DNA of 64,000 bases from Bradyrhizobium sp. NFR13 (GTDB lineage Bacteria > Pseudomonadota > Alphaproteobacteria > Rhizobiales > Xanthobacteraceae): the NCBI RefSeq assembly GCF_900114605.1, contig NZ_FOTP01000006.1, forward strand, positions 1-64,000, written 5' to 3'. The notes beneath the pieces were generated by a model. It saw only the letters and a list, made by a program, of their open reading frames with translations, searched no databases and had not been told where the DNA came from. The position numbers and the translations under genes are program-made. How positions within the stretch are numbered: position 1 is the first letter of the stretch; every line of letters begins with the position of its first letter. Shown here piece by piece: positions 16,035-24,269 of this stretch.

Positions 16035-16250
16035 TTGGTTGGAACTAAATCTGTTATTGCCAATTTTTTTCGCGGTCGGCAGTTTTGTCGTGGGCTGCCT
16101 TCCGGGCTCGGCGGCGCCCTCTTGCACCCAACTCGACCGCCGCCGGGCCTTTCTAAATTTCAATCGCTGGGCTCGGATCATTCCGCACCGAGTTCGGCGC
16201 GGCGGCTCAGCGGTCGATACCCATCCGCCGCTGGGCCGTTTTACTTGCGC
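16035..16250. repeat. dispersed hairpin-bearing repeat, copy 1
   Basis: It begins GGAACTAAATCTGTTATTG, continues past TTTTTTTCGCGGTCGGCAG to 'TTCAATCGCTGGGCTCGGAT' and ends in a hairpin (CGGCTCAGCGG/CCGCTGGGCCG) followed by TTTT. Diverged copies of parts of this unit are at 22450-22510, 22995-23190 and 23205-23260. Confidence 0.6.
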
Positions 16251-16408
16251 CGGTGCGGATGCTCACGCCGGGCTTCGAGGGCTTCACCTACCTTGTCCGC
16301 TAGCTCTTCGAGAGCATTCGTGACGCCTAAGGTGGTGTTAATTCCCTAGGATGGAAGTAAGGGCCAGAGTATGGGATTTCGTGAAAAGTTAGGTATGAAG
16401 TTTAGGGC

Positions 16409-16624
16409 TTGATCCTACGTCGCGCTGGTTCGTTAATTGGCGCGTTGGGCAGCCCTATCTCTCCCGCACTCAGATACGGGTGTCTTCTCGCCATTGTCGT
16501 CGCCGCAATTATGGGGGCTGCTTTTCTTGCTATTGTGGCCTGCACAGTGTTGCGACAACACGGACTGCCTATCAGCGCGACTGTTCAAGACATGGTCGAC
16601 ACCCAACAGCGCAAGAAGTCCTAA
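16409..16624 (+). CDS. possible single-span membrane protein
   Basis: A 71-residue frame from TTG 16409 contains one convincing span (LLAIVVAAIMGAAFLAIVACTVL) and a polar tail (ATVQDMVDTQQRKKS). The ribosome site is weak and a later start is possible. I do not recognise it. Confidence 0.35.
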   Translation: MILRRAGSLIGALGSPISPALRYGCLLAIVVAAIMGAAFLAIVACTVLRQHGLPISATVQDMVDTQQRKKS

Positions 16625-16702
16625 CGCCACTGCAATCTGCTCGTGCCCCGCGATCATGGGATGGGTGCGCGGCATTAAGCAACTCATTTGAGGAGCTCGA
16701 AG

Positions 16703-16816
16703 ATGGATTTAGGGACGGAGTTAGTTACCGCACTCGCGCAGGATCTTGTGAAGTTATCTCCTGATCGAACGATCTATCAAAGCCAGCGAAAGTGGCCTCC
16801 CCCTCCTCCACACTGA
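16703..16816 (+). CDS. 37-residue hypothetical protein
   Basis: GAGGAG lies eight bases before ATG 16703. The product MDLGTELVTALAQDLVKLSP forms a helix and ends in a Trp followed by a proline run (KWPPPPPH). The good ribosome site is the main argument for it. Confidence 0.4.
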   Translation: MDLGTELVTALAQDLVKLSPDRTIYQSQRKWPPPPPH

Positions 16817-16882
16817 GCATAATGAGCGCGGAACCACCACGTTGACTAGCGTAAACTCATGAAAGGTATTCCGTCGCCCTTG

Positions 16883-18442
16883 TTAGGCAAACAGGAAGTC
16901 ACCCGCCGTCAGCGCGCCCGTGAAGTTGAGGAGCGCGACTTCATCAGCTCCTGCCGTGATAATGGTTGTCGTCCCATCTTGTGCGATGACAAGGTCATCG
17001 AACGATTGAACGCCGAATACGTTGACGAATGAAATAATATCGTTCTGCTGTTGGCTGAAATCGTGGATGACATTGTAGGTACCGACGGTGGATTCGCCAT
17101 CGTCCCTGAATGCGAACGTATCGGTCCCGCCCTGAGCGTTGCCGCGCAGTTCGCCATCGCCCCACATATCATTGTGCACCTCAAAACCGGGCGCAGCGGT
17201 TCCTGCCCAGAGGACGTCGTTTCCGCCCATGGCGCGACCGGACATTAGCTCGGCATCACCCCATAGAAAATTATCGACGCGACCGAACTGGCCGGCGTGG
17301 CCACCGACGAGAATATCGTCGCCTCCCTGTGCGGCGCTGGCCATAACCTGTGCGTCGCCATAAAGGCGGCTAACGCCATCGGTCCCGGCCGTTGTGCCGC
17401 CGGTAAGATTGTCGTCGCCGCCTTGCGCATTGGCGAGCATGATAAGCGCATCACCAACCGCGAAATTTTCGCTCCCCAGCAAGAGCGCTGTGTCGTCGCC
17501 GCCTTGTGCATGCCCGGATAGTACCGCGCCGGCGTCGCCGTAAAAGGAAACCTGGTGGCCTCCTACAGTGGTGAAAGTATCGTCGCCGCCCTTGGCAAAG
17601 CCGGCGATGTCTCCACCAGCGTCGCCGTAGAAGGTGTTATTTCTCACAGGTAAACCCGACCCCGTGAAGCTGTCATTGCCCCCTTCGGAATAGCCGTACA
17701 TGCTGCCGCCGGCATCACCATAGAAAGTGTGTGTACCGTCTCTGGCCCCTGCGAGAACGTCATCGCCACCTCTAGCGTGCCCGGACATGTCACCCGCGGC
17801 GTCACCGTAGAATAGGTTGTTCGAGTCGTTTCTTGCGGTGAATGTGTCGTTTCCGCCCTGGGCGAAGTGCAGCATGTTGCTTCCAGTATCGCCAAAAAAA
17901 ATGTTATTGGCCTGCCTGGAGCCTTGAAATGTGTCGTCGCCGCCGCTGCTGTGGTTGGACATGTCTCCGCCGGCATCACCATAGAAAGTGTGCGTTGCTC
18001 CTTGAGCAGTCGAGGAAATAAAAATGTCGTTGCCGCCTTGAGCCTGACCAGACATCGTACCACCGGCATCGCCGAAGAACGTGTTGGTTTCTCGTCGGCC
18101 GCCAAGCGCTTCGAAAGTATCGTTGCCGCCTTTACTGTGGTTTGTCATATCCGCCCCAGCGTCACCGTATGCGGTGACCTCGGACATTATGAGACCCTCG
18201 AAAGTGTCGTCACCACCTTGAGCGGAGTTAAATAGGCTGCCGACGGCATCTCCATAAAACGTGTATGTAGACGGTCCGAGTGCGTGAAAAGAATCATTTC
18301 CGCCTTTGGAGAAGTTGAAAAAGCTGCCTCCGGCATCGCCGATGAGGATTGTTGCTGTCGGGTCGCCCGCAAGGTCGTCGTCAGAACCAAATTGGCGGCC
18401 AACTAAGTCACCCGGCGTGATTTGAGTAGGTTTCTTAGGCAT
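16883..18442 (-). CDS. calcium-binding repeat (RTX-like) exoprotein
   Basis: This 519-residue acidic protein is built of about fourteen diverged repeats of 27-38 residues. The pattern is 'NTFYGDAGGDMSGHAQGGDDTF', with GGNDxF/GGDDxF at the end of each. These glycine/aspartate nonapeptide-like turns are those of hemolysin-type calcium-binding proteins secreted by type I systems. The C-terminal 60 residues (VIHDFSQQQNDIISF, LLNFTGALTAGDFLF) fit the uncleaved type I secretion signal region. No catalytic domain is present, so an adhesin or matrix role is likely. The start ATG 18442 has GGAG eight bases upstream. No ABC transporter or TolC-like gene is nearby. Confidence 0.75.
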   Translation of the reverse strand: MPKKPTQITPGDLVGRQFGSDDDLAGDPTATILIGDAGGSFFNFSKGGNDSFHALGPSTYTFYGDAVGSLFNSAQGGDDTFEGLIMSEVTAYGDAGADMTNHSKGGNDTFEALGGRRETNTFFGDAGGTMSGQAQGGNDIFISSTAQGATHTFYGDAGGDMSNHSSGGDDTFQGSRQANNIFFGDTGSNMLHFAQGGNDTFTARNDSNNLFYGDAAGDMSGHARGGDDVLAGARDGTHTFYGDAGGSMYGYSEGGNDSFTGSGLPVRNNTFYGDAGGDIAGFAKGGDDTFTTVGGHQVSFYGDAGAVLSGHAQGGDDTALLLGSENFAVGDALIMLANAQGGDDNLTGGTTAGTDGVSRLYGDAQVMASAAQGGDDILVGGHAGQFGRVDNFLWGDAELMSGRAMGGNDVLWAGTAAPGFEVHNDMWGDGELRGNAQGGTDTFAFRDDGESTVGTYNVIHDFSQQQNDIISFVNVFGVQSFDDLVIAQDGTTTIITAGADEVALLNFTGALTAGDFLFA

Positions 18443-18443
18443 C

Positions 18444-18475
18444 AGGTTTCTCCAGCTCTAGGTTTCTCCAGCCCT
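18444..18475. repeat. tandem 16-base duplication carrying the ribosome site
   Basis: Two copies (15 of 16 identical) of AGCTGGAGAAACCT-type sequence stand directly before the repeat-exoprotein start, so the gene has two GGAG sites, 8 and 24 bases from the ATG. Confidence 0.7.
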
Positions 18476-18693
18476 GCCCTATGGCAATTTTAGGATGTGC
18501 TTTCCAGTAGAACACCCGCCAATAAGAAGTACTCCTTTCGAGGGATGAGCGATTTGCTGTGCTCGGCGCGCGCATTGGACAGGCAGAGAAGACCATCCAA
18601 GACCTGCGAAAATTGCTGAACCGCACCGACGTTGGCGTCAGTGGCCAAGTTTGAAAATGTCAGCGGCCTGATTTGATATCGCTGCTAAACTAG

Positions 18694-18807
18694 GACGCGC
18701 GGCTCGGTATGAGCCAGGCCCTGTTTCCGAAGGGCGAGCCCGTCTATCATTCCCGCAAGAAAGATCCCGTCTGGCGCAACCGGATGAATCTTGTGAGGGA
18801 CCGATGA
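18694..18807 (+). pseudogene. C-terminal remnant of the 12990-13310 family
   Basis: The frame opens just after a TAG and reads ARLGMSQALFPKGEPVYHSR then KKDPVWRNRMNLVRDR. It matches the last 37 residues of the protein at 12990-13310 nearly throughout. The 5' two thirds are gone. Its TGA overlaps the ATG of the next gene, showing the original gene order. Confidence 0.7.
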
Positions 18808-19001
18808 GCGAGCGGAAGGATATCGACCACAGGATCAAGGGCGTCGAAGAAGCTAGGACGGTGCTCAGTTGGTACCTAAAGCCCGGCCCGAGGAACGCTG
18901 CGGATACTGTGGCTCGGCTGATCGACATCCTCGACGATCGGGACTTCGTCGCCACGCTCGATCGGCTGAACCGGCGCAAGGTTATCCGGTTGGTCGAATG
19001 A
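18804..19001 (+). CDS. small hypothetical protein
   Basis: This 65-residue charged protein starts MSERKDIDHRIKGVEEARTV. It has a helical body and the end LDRLNRRKVIRLVE. It starts inside the stop of the truncated upstream gene (ATGA) and is followed by a strong terminator, so it was the last gene of a two-gene unit. A 13-residue echo of its C-terminus occurs at 21409-21450. Function unknown; expression is uncertain now that the upstream gene is truncated. Confidence 0.55.
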   Translation: MSERKDIDHRIKGVEEARTVLSWYLKPGPRNAADTVARLIDILDDRDFVATLDRLNRRKVIRLVE

Positions 19002-19003
19002 AT

Positions 19004-19035
19004 AAGAGCCGCCCGGCGAGGACCGGACGGCTCTT
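19004..19035 (+). terminator. hairpin terminator
   Basis: The arms AAGAGCCGCCCGG and CCGGACGGCTCTT pair at 12 of 13 positions around a six-base loop, starting three bases after the stop of the 65-residue gene. Confidence 0.75.
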
Positions 19036-19167
19036 GGATGATTGCCGACGCCAAAGCAAAGACGGAAGAAGCGCAACAAGCCGACTCGCTGCCTGGACGG
19101 CGACTTTAATGCATGCACACGAAGTTTAAGGACGCTAGCGAGCCGCTGAGAACAGCCGACTATCTCC

Positions 19168-19332
19168 TCACTTAAGCGACGTGTTGATGTCTGAGAATCT
19201 GGTATTGAGAGTGCCGCCCAGGCCGTTGACGGCGGCAATGATCGCCAGCGAGATGCCCGCAGCAATCAGCCCATATTCGATCGCAGTCGCGCCGGATTCG
19301 TTTGACCAGAACTTCTGAATTAAACGCTTCAT
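19168..19332 (-). CDS. flp: Flp-type IVb pilin
   Basis: This 54-residue prepilin starts MKRLIQKFWSNESGATAIEY. The GATAIEYGLIAAGISLAII block is the Flp/Fap signature. The prepilin peptidase would cut after the glycine, and Glu and Tyr follow at the usual positions. A short hydrophilic tail (FSDINTSLK) ends it. Flp pilins polymerise into adhesive Tad pili, but no tad/cpa genes lie in this window, so it is an orphan copy relying on machinery elsewhere. The start at 19332 rather than 19350 gives the standard leader. Confidence 0.9.
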   Translation of the reverse strand: MKRLIQKFWSNESGATAIEYGLIAAGISLAIIAAVNGLGGTLNTRFSDINTSLK

Positions 19333-19702
19333 GTAGAGTGCCCCATGCAATTGTTAGCGCGGCGAACGCGCGCGATAGAAATGCAAAACAACTCTTAAGG
19401 TTGTGGAAATTCCGCCGGTGAAATACGGCAGTATCTTCCACAAACATCTGCTGAGCCCACAAAAAAGCTGCCCGGGCATGACACCGGAGGGCTTTCTGAT
19501 GTGGCTGCCGGCTCTCCGCTGTCCGGTTCCGCCGCATTCCCAGATTGGCCGATCGAGCTTGGTTAGCGCAATGTTAAGGCACCCATCGCGCCGCCAATCC
19601 CAGAGGGCACCGCAACGCCGAGCGTGAGCGACGTAAGCAGCGGCGATGATGGTACCGGCGTCCGAATCGCTTTCCTGACTGTTTCTGCTAAATTCCTCTG
19701 CC

Positions 19703-19903
19703 ATGCCACGTACCCGAACTCCAATCTGCCCGGAATGCGGAGCTCTCACCGTTTGGCTGCGGTCAACGCCGGCGAACAAGGGCATGGTCATCCATGCCTA
19801 CGAGTGTCCAAAGTGCACATTCATTAACACCGCTGTTGAGCCAGATCCCATCATAAAAGCCAAAGGCTGGCTAAAGGGCGAGCTGCAACCGCCGGAGAAA
19901 TAA
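19703..19903 (+). CDS. zinc-ribbon small protein
   Basis: This 66-residue protein starts MPRTRTPICPECGALTVWLR and holds two CxxC pairs (CPEC and CPKC) 27 residues apart, the layout of a zinc ribbon. The tail (KAKGWLKGELQPPEK) is basic. It starts at ATG 19703 without a strong ribosome site. Related short ribbons are common in Bradyrhizobium. Role unknown, perhaps nucleic-acid or protein binding. Confidence 0.65.
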   Translation: MPRTRTPICPECGALTVWLRSTPANKGMVIHAYECPKCTFINTAVEPDPIIKAKGWLKGELQPPEK

Positions 19904-20123
19904 TGTTGAGGCGCCTGATTGCGAACCGTGGGACCAAGAAGCTCTCACGAGGCTGAAAGCGTTGGCCGACAGCAGAGTGACTGCCCCTGCGAGCAGCGGA
20001 AGCGCTCGGGCGACCGATTCCCTCTGTAACAAACAAGGCGCGCGATCTTGGCATTCGACTGTCCATAGGCTGCGGCCGGCTCCGATCGATGAAATGATAA
20101 GGCCCATCCTCACCCGCGGTTTC

Positions 20124-20441
20124 CTAGATACTTCGCTCATCCGTGCTAATCGAACGCGCCTTCTTCTTCCCCGGCAGCAAGAACGCGATTCTTAATTCAT
20201 CACCGTTGACGCCAGCCAACGCGCACCTGCGAAAAGCGAGTCCGGTGGTCGATAACAGAAGAAAAAACTCGCTCAAGTTGAGGCCTTCAATGGACGTTTT
20301 GGTAGTGAGCGTAGCCCCCTCTGCCGATACGTCCCTCATGACGCATGAACGGCGCCATGTCCCGTCAATTGCCATGATGTGAACGTCCACGCCGCGCTCG
20401 AAGCGAACCCGCTTCTCTCCCGGATTTTTTAGGTGTTCCAC
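20124..20441 (-). CDS. PilZ-domain protein
   Basis: This 105-residue protein has the PilZ c-di-GMP-binding signature in compact form: R-rich 'KRVRFERGVDVHIM' near the N-terminus and 'MRDVSAEGATL' (D/NxSxxG) about 20 residues later, followed by strands 'FFLLLSTTGLAFRRCALAGV' and 'ELRIAFLLP'. The first motif, R-x-R-F-x-R, is slightly different from RxxxR. It is likely a stand-alone c-di-GMP receptor or a degenerate PilZ, acting on motility or the envelope. The GTG start at 20441 has GGAG immediately before it; a start slightly downstream is possible. Confidence 0.75.
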   Translation of the reverse strand: MEHLKNPGEKRVRFERGVDVHIMAIDGTWRRSCVMRDVSAEGATLTTKTSIEGLNLSEFFLLLSTTGLAFRRCALAGVNGDELRIAFLLPGKKKARSISTDERSI

Positions 20442-20639
20442 TCCAGCCGCCTATAGCTTGTCTTTTTCGAAAGGCTAGCGTCAGCCACTGAAGAACCCGT
20501 AAATCGATTTTCTATCGTGCCTAGCAAAAGCCGCTGCCATCCAGAACGACGAGCGATTGCTACGATCGACAGCGCAGACAAGTCTGCCCCAGAGGATCCC
20601 CGAGGGTGGAAAACAAACGCTTCGCTCTCCGTGAGACGG

Positions 20640-20879
20640 TTAACGCGCCTGCCTGCCTTGCAACGCCTCGTTGCGCATATTTCGACGTCTTAGATCGCTC
20701 GATGCCGACAAGCGAAGCTTGGTCGCCTGTATGCGGATCGCGTTCGCTGAACGATCTAGCGCTTTCGCCACGTCTTCAGCCGATCTTCCGGCCAGTAGCA
20801 GAGACTTTACTCGGGCCAAATCAGCCTCTGTCCACTTGCGGCTTTTCTTAGGCTTCAGGTTTATCGGTCTAGTCAGCAT
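20640..20879 (-). CDS. small HTH (SANT/Myb-like) protein
   Basis: This 79-residue protein starts MLTRPINLKPKKSRKWTEAD and has the same helix-turn-helix as the protein at 12548-12823. Trp followed by T-E/D-x-D/E opens the domain, then LLLAGRSAEDVAKALDRSANAIRIQA. The tail is basic. Probably DNA-binding. No strong ribosome site is visible before ATG 20879. Confidence 0.6.
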   Translation of the reverse strand: MLTRPINLKPKKSRKWTEADLARVKSLLLAGRSAEDVAKALDRSANAIRIQATKLRLSASSDLRRRNMRNEALQGRQAR

Positions 20880-21073
20880 CCATCGTATCTAGCAAACGCG
20901 GAGTTGTCCTGCCAACCCTTCTGCAGAAGGGCTGCGCGCCTTTAAAAACAGGTGCCGGGGCGCTTAGACCCGACATGGCGACTTTCCCGCTCACTGAATA
21001 AACCATTCAGCACGCATTCATTAGTCTCTTCTAAACTGCTTGTTGGACGCATAGTCTGGCTAGGTGAGGAAGC

Positions 21074-21400
21074 ATGTCCTTTGACCCGATGGCCGCAGTA
21101 GTGGATTGGCTCGATGCTTATCGCTCCGGCGACCTTGAAGGTATTCTCGGCCTTTATGCCGACGCCGCTACGATCGAATGTGGTTGCGGCGGCGCGACGA
21201 CGATAAATGGTCGCGAGGCTTTACGTGCATATTGGGAGCAGCGCCTAAGAGATTCTCCGGCCGCGGACTTGGACAATCTCGAACCGGCCCGTGATGGCGT
21301 TGCCATTACTTACGTTTGCCACGGCTCAAATATCCGGGCTGGCTTTGAATTTGATGCTGCTGGCCAGATCACCTTCCAAAAATGCGGCCCGCCAAATTAG
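21074..21400 (+). CDS. SnoaL/NTF2-like fold protein
   Basis: This 108-residue protein starts MSFDPMAAVVDWLDAYRSGD with GAGGAAGC directly upstream. The order 'WLDAYRSGDLEGILGLYADAATIECG', 'GREALRAYWEQRL' and a beta-rich end is that of the nuclear transport factor 2/SnoaL superfamily, whose members are small cavity enzymes or binding proteins. No catalytic residues can be assigned. A truncated, inverted copy is at 24270-24478. Confidence 0.7.
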   Translation: MSFDPMAAVVDWLDAYRSGDLEGILGLYADAATIECGCGGATTINGREALRAYWEQRLRDSPAADLDNLEPARDGVAITYVCHGSNIRAGFEFDAAGQITFQKCGPPN

Positions 21401-21408
21401 GGCCATTT

Positions 21409-21450
21409 GACCGCGCAAACCGGCTAAGGGTCATCAGGCTGGTCGAATAA
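21409..21450 (+). pseudogene. 13-residue tail remnant
   Basis: Directly after the SnoaL-like gene one frame reads DRANRLRVIRLVE and stop. This matches the end of the 65-residue protein at 18804-19001 (DRLNRRKVIRLVE) and is followed, like it, by a GC-rich inverted repeat. Probably the last scrap of another copy. Confidence 0.4.
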
Positions 21451-21509
21451 AAAGCCCGGCCACCATCGCCGGCGCCGAGCAAGAGCGGCCGCAGGCTAAT
21501 CGCGGGTAC

Positions 21510-21806
21510 CTACCCGACTTCATCATCTGGCAGTTTTTTTTCGCTGCGCCAATCGGTGTTTGCCGTGTCGTCGTAGCCGCTTCTATTACTGTAGAACATC
21601 AAGGCCATCAGGCCGCATCCAATAACGAGTGAGAAAACCGTCCCGAGCGCCAAGGCGATCCAACCATGGATCGACATCTCAGCGTCCTCAGCTGACGTCC
21701 ATGCCATCATCGACCAGACAATTGCGAAGAGCAGCATGGCGAACAGAACGATTAAAACGATGGCCTGACCAAAGTTAATCGTCCGGGATGGATTTTGCTC
21801 GCGCAT
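21510..21806 (-). CDS. two-span membrane protein
   Basis: This 98-residue protein starts MREQNPSRTINFGQAIVLIV with GGGAGG six bases before ATG 21806. Two spans (AIVLIVLFAMLLFAIVWSMM and WIALALGTVFSLVIGCGLMAL) are joined by a short acidic loop (SAEDAEMS), and an acidic tail follows. Both ends are predicted inside. No family recognised. Confidence 0.65.
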   Translation of the reverse strand: MREQNPSRTINFGQAIVLIVLFAMLLFAIVWSMMAWTSAEDAEMSIHGWIALALGTVFSLVIGCGLMALMFYSNRSGYDDTANTDWRSEKKLPDDEVG

Positions 21807-21941
21807 TGCAACCTCCCTGTCGGCACCGTGCCTGTCCGGCTATTAGACACTCCATCGCAACGGATTACAAAAAGCCCGGCCTCCGTTCGACAGCCGGACA
21901 AGTTGCGGAGGCAAACACGACCGGGTCACCCGCTCATGGGG

Positions 21942-22317
21942 CTACCGGACGGTGACGCGCGCGATACCACCCACGCCGATTGCATTGGCTGCTGCTCGAG
22001 ACAGATCGATGCAACGCCCCTTGATAAACGGGCCCCCGTGATCCGGACTTTTACCGACCGATCATTGGCTTTATCATCGTGACGTGGCTGCCGAAGCGCG
22101 TAGTGCGGTGTGCGGCCGCCAGGGCGTAAGTTGAACCGTTCGCCCGAGGCCGTCCTGCGGCCGTGATGGCCATCTCCTACGCCGTATGGCTAGCGATGCA
22201 TGTTTCCTCCTTGGTCATGGTGAGGTTGAGGGATACGACGCCTTCGAGGAAGTTCTGAGCAGCAGCAGGCCTGACGGAGAGCACGCACAGCCAGGCTGCC
22301 GCTAAAAGGTGGGTCAT
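21942..22317 (-). pseudogene. RlpA-like double-psi beta-barrel protein with several frameshifts
   Basis: ATG 22317 (GGAAACTCA upstream) opens a signal peptide and QNFLEGVVSLNLTMTKEETC, then stops at HTA. The rest of an RlpA-like domain follows in other frames: YGVGDGHHGRRTASGERF, then ALAAAHRTTRFGSHVTM, GRSVKVRI, and finally FIKGRCIDLSRAAANAIG with GGIARVTVR and a TAG at 21944-21942. RlpA proteins are septal-ring lytic transglycosylases or related secreted proteins. At least three single-base shifts are needed. It is the fuller of two relics; the other is at 15653-15916. Confidence 0.75.
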
Positions 22318-22439
22318 TGAGTTTCCATTTGTGTTGATGCTAGATTTTCCCGGCCGGAGCGATCCCAGGAAGCACACGCGACGGTCGGCCCGCCGCTCAG
22401 GGATTCGGCTGAGCGTCAGGCCATTTCATTGGCTGCTGT

Positions 22440-23260
22440 TTGATGGAACGAAATCTATTATTGCCGCTTTTTCCTGCGGTCGGCAGTTGTGTGGTGCTGT
22501 CGGCCAGCTGATGTGCCCTGCGCCGCCGGTGACAGGCGATGGCGAAATCCGCTCCGCAAGCCGCAGAAGCTAACGAATTTCGCCGGTAAGGTTGAGTAGT
22601 TAGGTTAAGGAGCGGCTTGTGTTGTGCACATGAACGAAGGGCTTAGCGTCAAAAGTGTCGCGTGACGTTGCCGGACTTGTCGTTCGTACCGGCAACATTT
22701 CAATTGCGTGGCACGGGGTCGCTCAATTGCAATATGAGCGGCCCCACTAAGCTAGGCGGATGTTGACCGGAACCTTGTCGATCAGATCTGATTATTTGAG
22801 GAGCCGATGGTCGTTCTTCCAAGGTCATACAATCCGGTTTCCGTCGGCCCAGGAAGGATTCCAAGAATTCTGTTCTTTCCGGCGGTTAGCAGATGATCCC
22901 TTAAGCTGTCGCCGGGCTCGGCGGCTCACCATGTCCCTCAACCTCAGGCGGCGGGCCTTCCATTATGTTATTGGGGGCTTGATGAAGCGCCGCCGGAACG
23001 AAACCATTTGATCCCAATTTTCACGAGCCGGCAGCTTTTGCAGAAGCTGTTGGCCGAGCTCCGCGGCGTTCCCTGCCACCCAACTCAACCGTCGGGGAGC
23101 GTCTCCAGTTTCAATCGCTGGGCTCGGGATCATTCCGAACCGAGTTCAGTGAGGCGGCCGGCGGCGAAATCCATCCGCCGCCGGGCCAATCCTTCCCGAG
23201 GAACGAATTAGTCTGTGCTGATTTTTCACGGAGCCGGAAGCTTTCCTCGGCCCGTCGTCG
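22440..23260. repeat. region of diverged copies of the dispersed repeat
   Basis: Three partial copies of the unit at 16035-16250 are seen. One near 22450-22510 has GGAACGAAATCTATTATTG. One at 22995-23190 contains 'TTCAATCGCTGGGCTCGGGAT' in two parts and a terminal CCGCCGCCGGGCC hairpin. One near 23205-23260 has GGAACGAATTAGTCTGTGCTG. No gene is convincing in this stretch. Confidence 0.55.
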
Positions 23261-23530
23261 AACGGCATTCCCATCTCATCTGGCCGAGAGGATTCCGGAT
23301 ACTGCGGTACAAAAGCGTCGCCGCTCTCCATTTCGGTTAGGACGCTATGATCCCGAGGAGCGCCGAGACGCATTCGGTTCGGTTGAGCCAGCCGAGCGTT
23401 GCGTGAGCTTGGCCTCGACGTTGAATGAGGGCCCATCCAACGAGCATTGCGGCCAGAATGAGCGCAGACTTAGACTTGAGGACTTAGCCGGGGACTCCCA
23501 GTTGGCGAAGGCCAAGTCGGCGTCAGACCT

Positions 23531-23558
23531 CCAACCTTCGGCGACGCGCGAAGGTTGG
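23531..23558 (-). terminator. perfect 10-base-pair hairpin
   Basis: CCAACCTTCG and CGAAGGTTGG flank an eight-base loop 17 bases after the stop of the 80-residue gene on the minus strand. There is no T-run, so a factor-dependent or processing role is also possible. Confidence 0.5.
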
Positions 23559-23575
23559 ACCGGTAAGACTCCACG

Positions 23576-23818
23576 CTAGCCTGCTGAGCGCTTGACATCC
23601 CTTGGCGGGCCATTGGCCGCTCGAGATCGACATGCTGCGATGGCCCGATTGGATAACAGAAGGCGGCTCGTGATGCCCTCTCGCATCAGTCTGGCTACGT
23701 GAAATGTGAGGAACTGGTTAGCCTCACGAGCATCGTCCAGGTCTCCAGAGCGCCGCAGAAAATCGAAAGCGATATCGACGGCCTCATCAAGAAGCGCAGC
23801 GAGCGAGACAGTAGTCAG
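23576..23818 (-). CDS. small hypothetical protein with likely CTG start
   Basis: An 80-residue frame (LTTVSLAALLDEAVDIAFDF, then REANQFLTFHVARLMREGI and SRLLLSNRAIAA) has every sign of a real helical protein. There is no ATG, GTG or TTG near its start. A CTG at 23818 sits five bases after GGAGG. It lies in the same frame as, and 12 bases after, the DUF3606 stop. Either CTG is used as start or an ATG was mutated. It resembles short rhizobial proteins of unknown role. A hairpin follows. Confidence 0.5.
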   Translation of the reverse strand: MTTVSLAALLDEAVDIAFDFLRRSGDLDDAREANQFLTFHVARLMREGITSRLLLSNRAIAACRSRAANGPPRDVKRSAG

Positions 23819-23830
23819 GGTCGCCTCCCA

Positions 23831-24007
23831 TTATGAAATTGCGAGCTCTTTACGCACGGTCGCGGCAGAGTTGCCAACTTTTTCGACAACGCTTTGCAAC
23901 TCCTCCTTCGTAACCTTGAGGTGCTTGGTCCAGTATCGAACTTCATGCTCTTCGTGCATGTTGATCTTGCTGCGATCTTGCCGAGCTTTCTTTTTAAGAT
24001 CGTCCAT
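23831..24007 (-). CDS. DUF3606 family protein
   Basis: This 58-residue protein starts MDDLKKKARQDRSKINMHEE at ATG 24007 with GAGG five bases upstream. 'HEEHEVRYWTKHLKVTKEEL' followed by 'VVEKVGNSAATVRKEL' is the DUF3606 pattern: EV.YWT..L.V....L...V..VG.SA..V...L. The family is short, widespread in Proteobacteria and of unknown function. It appears to lead a two-gene unit with the CTG-started gene. Confidence 0.8.
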   Translation of the reverse strand: MDDLKKKARQDRSKINMHEEHEVRYWTKHLKVTKEELQSVVEKVGNSAATVRKELAIS

Positions 24008-24269
24008 AGCAGCCTCGATTCGCCTGTCAGAACAGCGGACAGCGGCATCAAGTTCCCGCCAAGACCGCTTCAAAGCCATCTGGCACGGTCAGCGAATTGC
24101 TGCCGCCAGTCGCGCAGGTTAGCGCTCTGTAAAAGCCTTACGATCACATAAAGGAGCCGCGCCAACCCAAAGGTCCGCGCGGCGAGTTCGTCTATGCAAG
24201 AGTTTGCGTGCATGCAAGGACGTGGGATCAAGAGCTCTAATTGAGCGTTGTTCCCAGTGACTCACGTTT

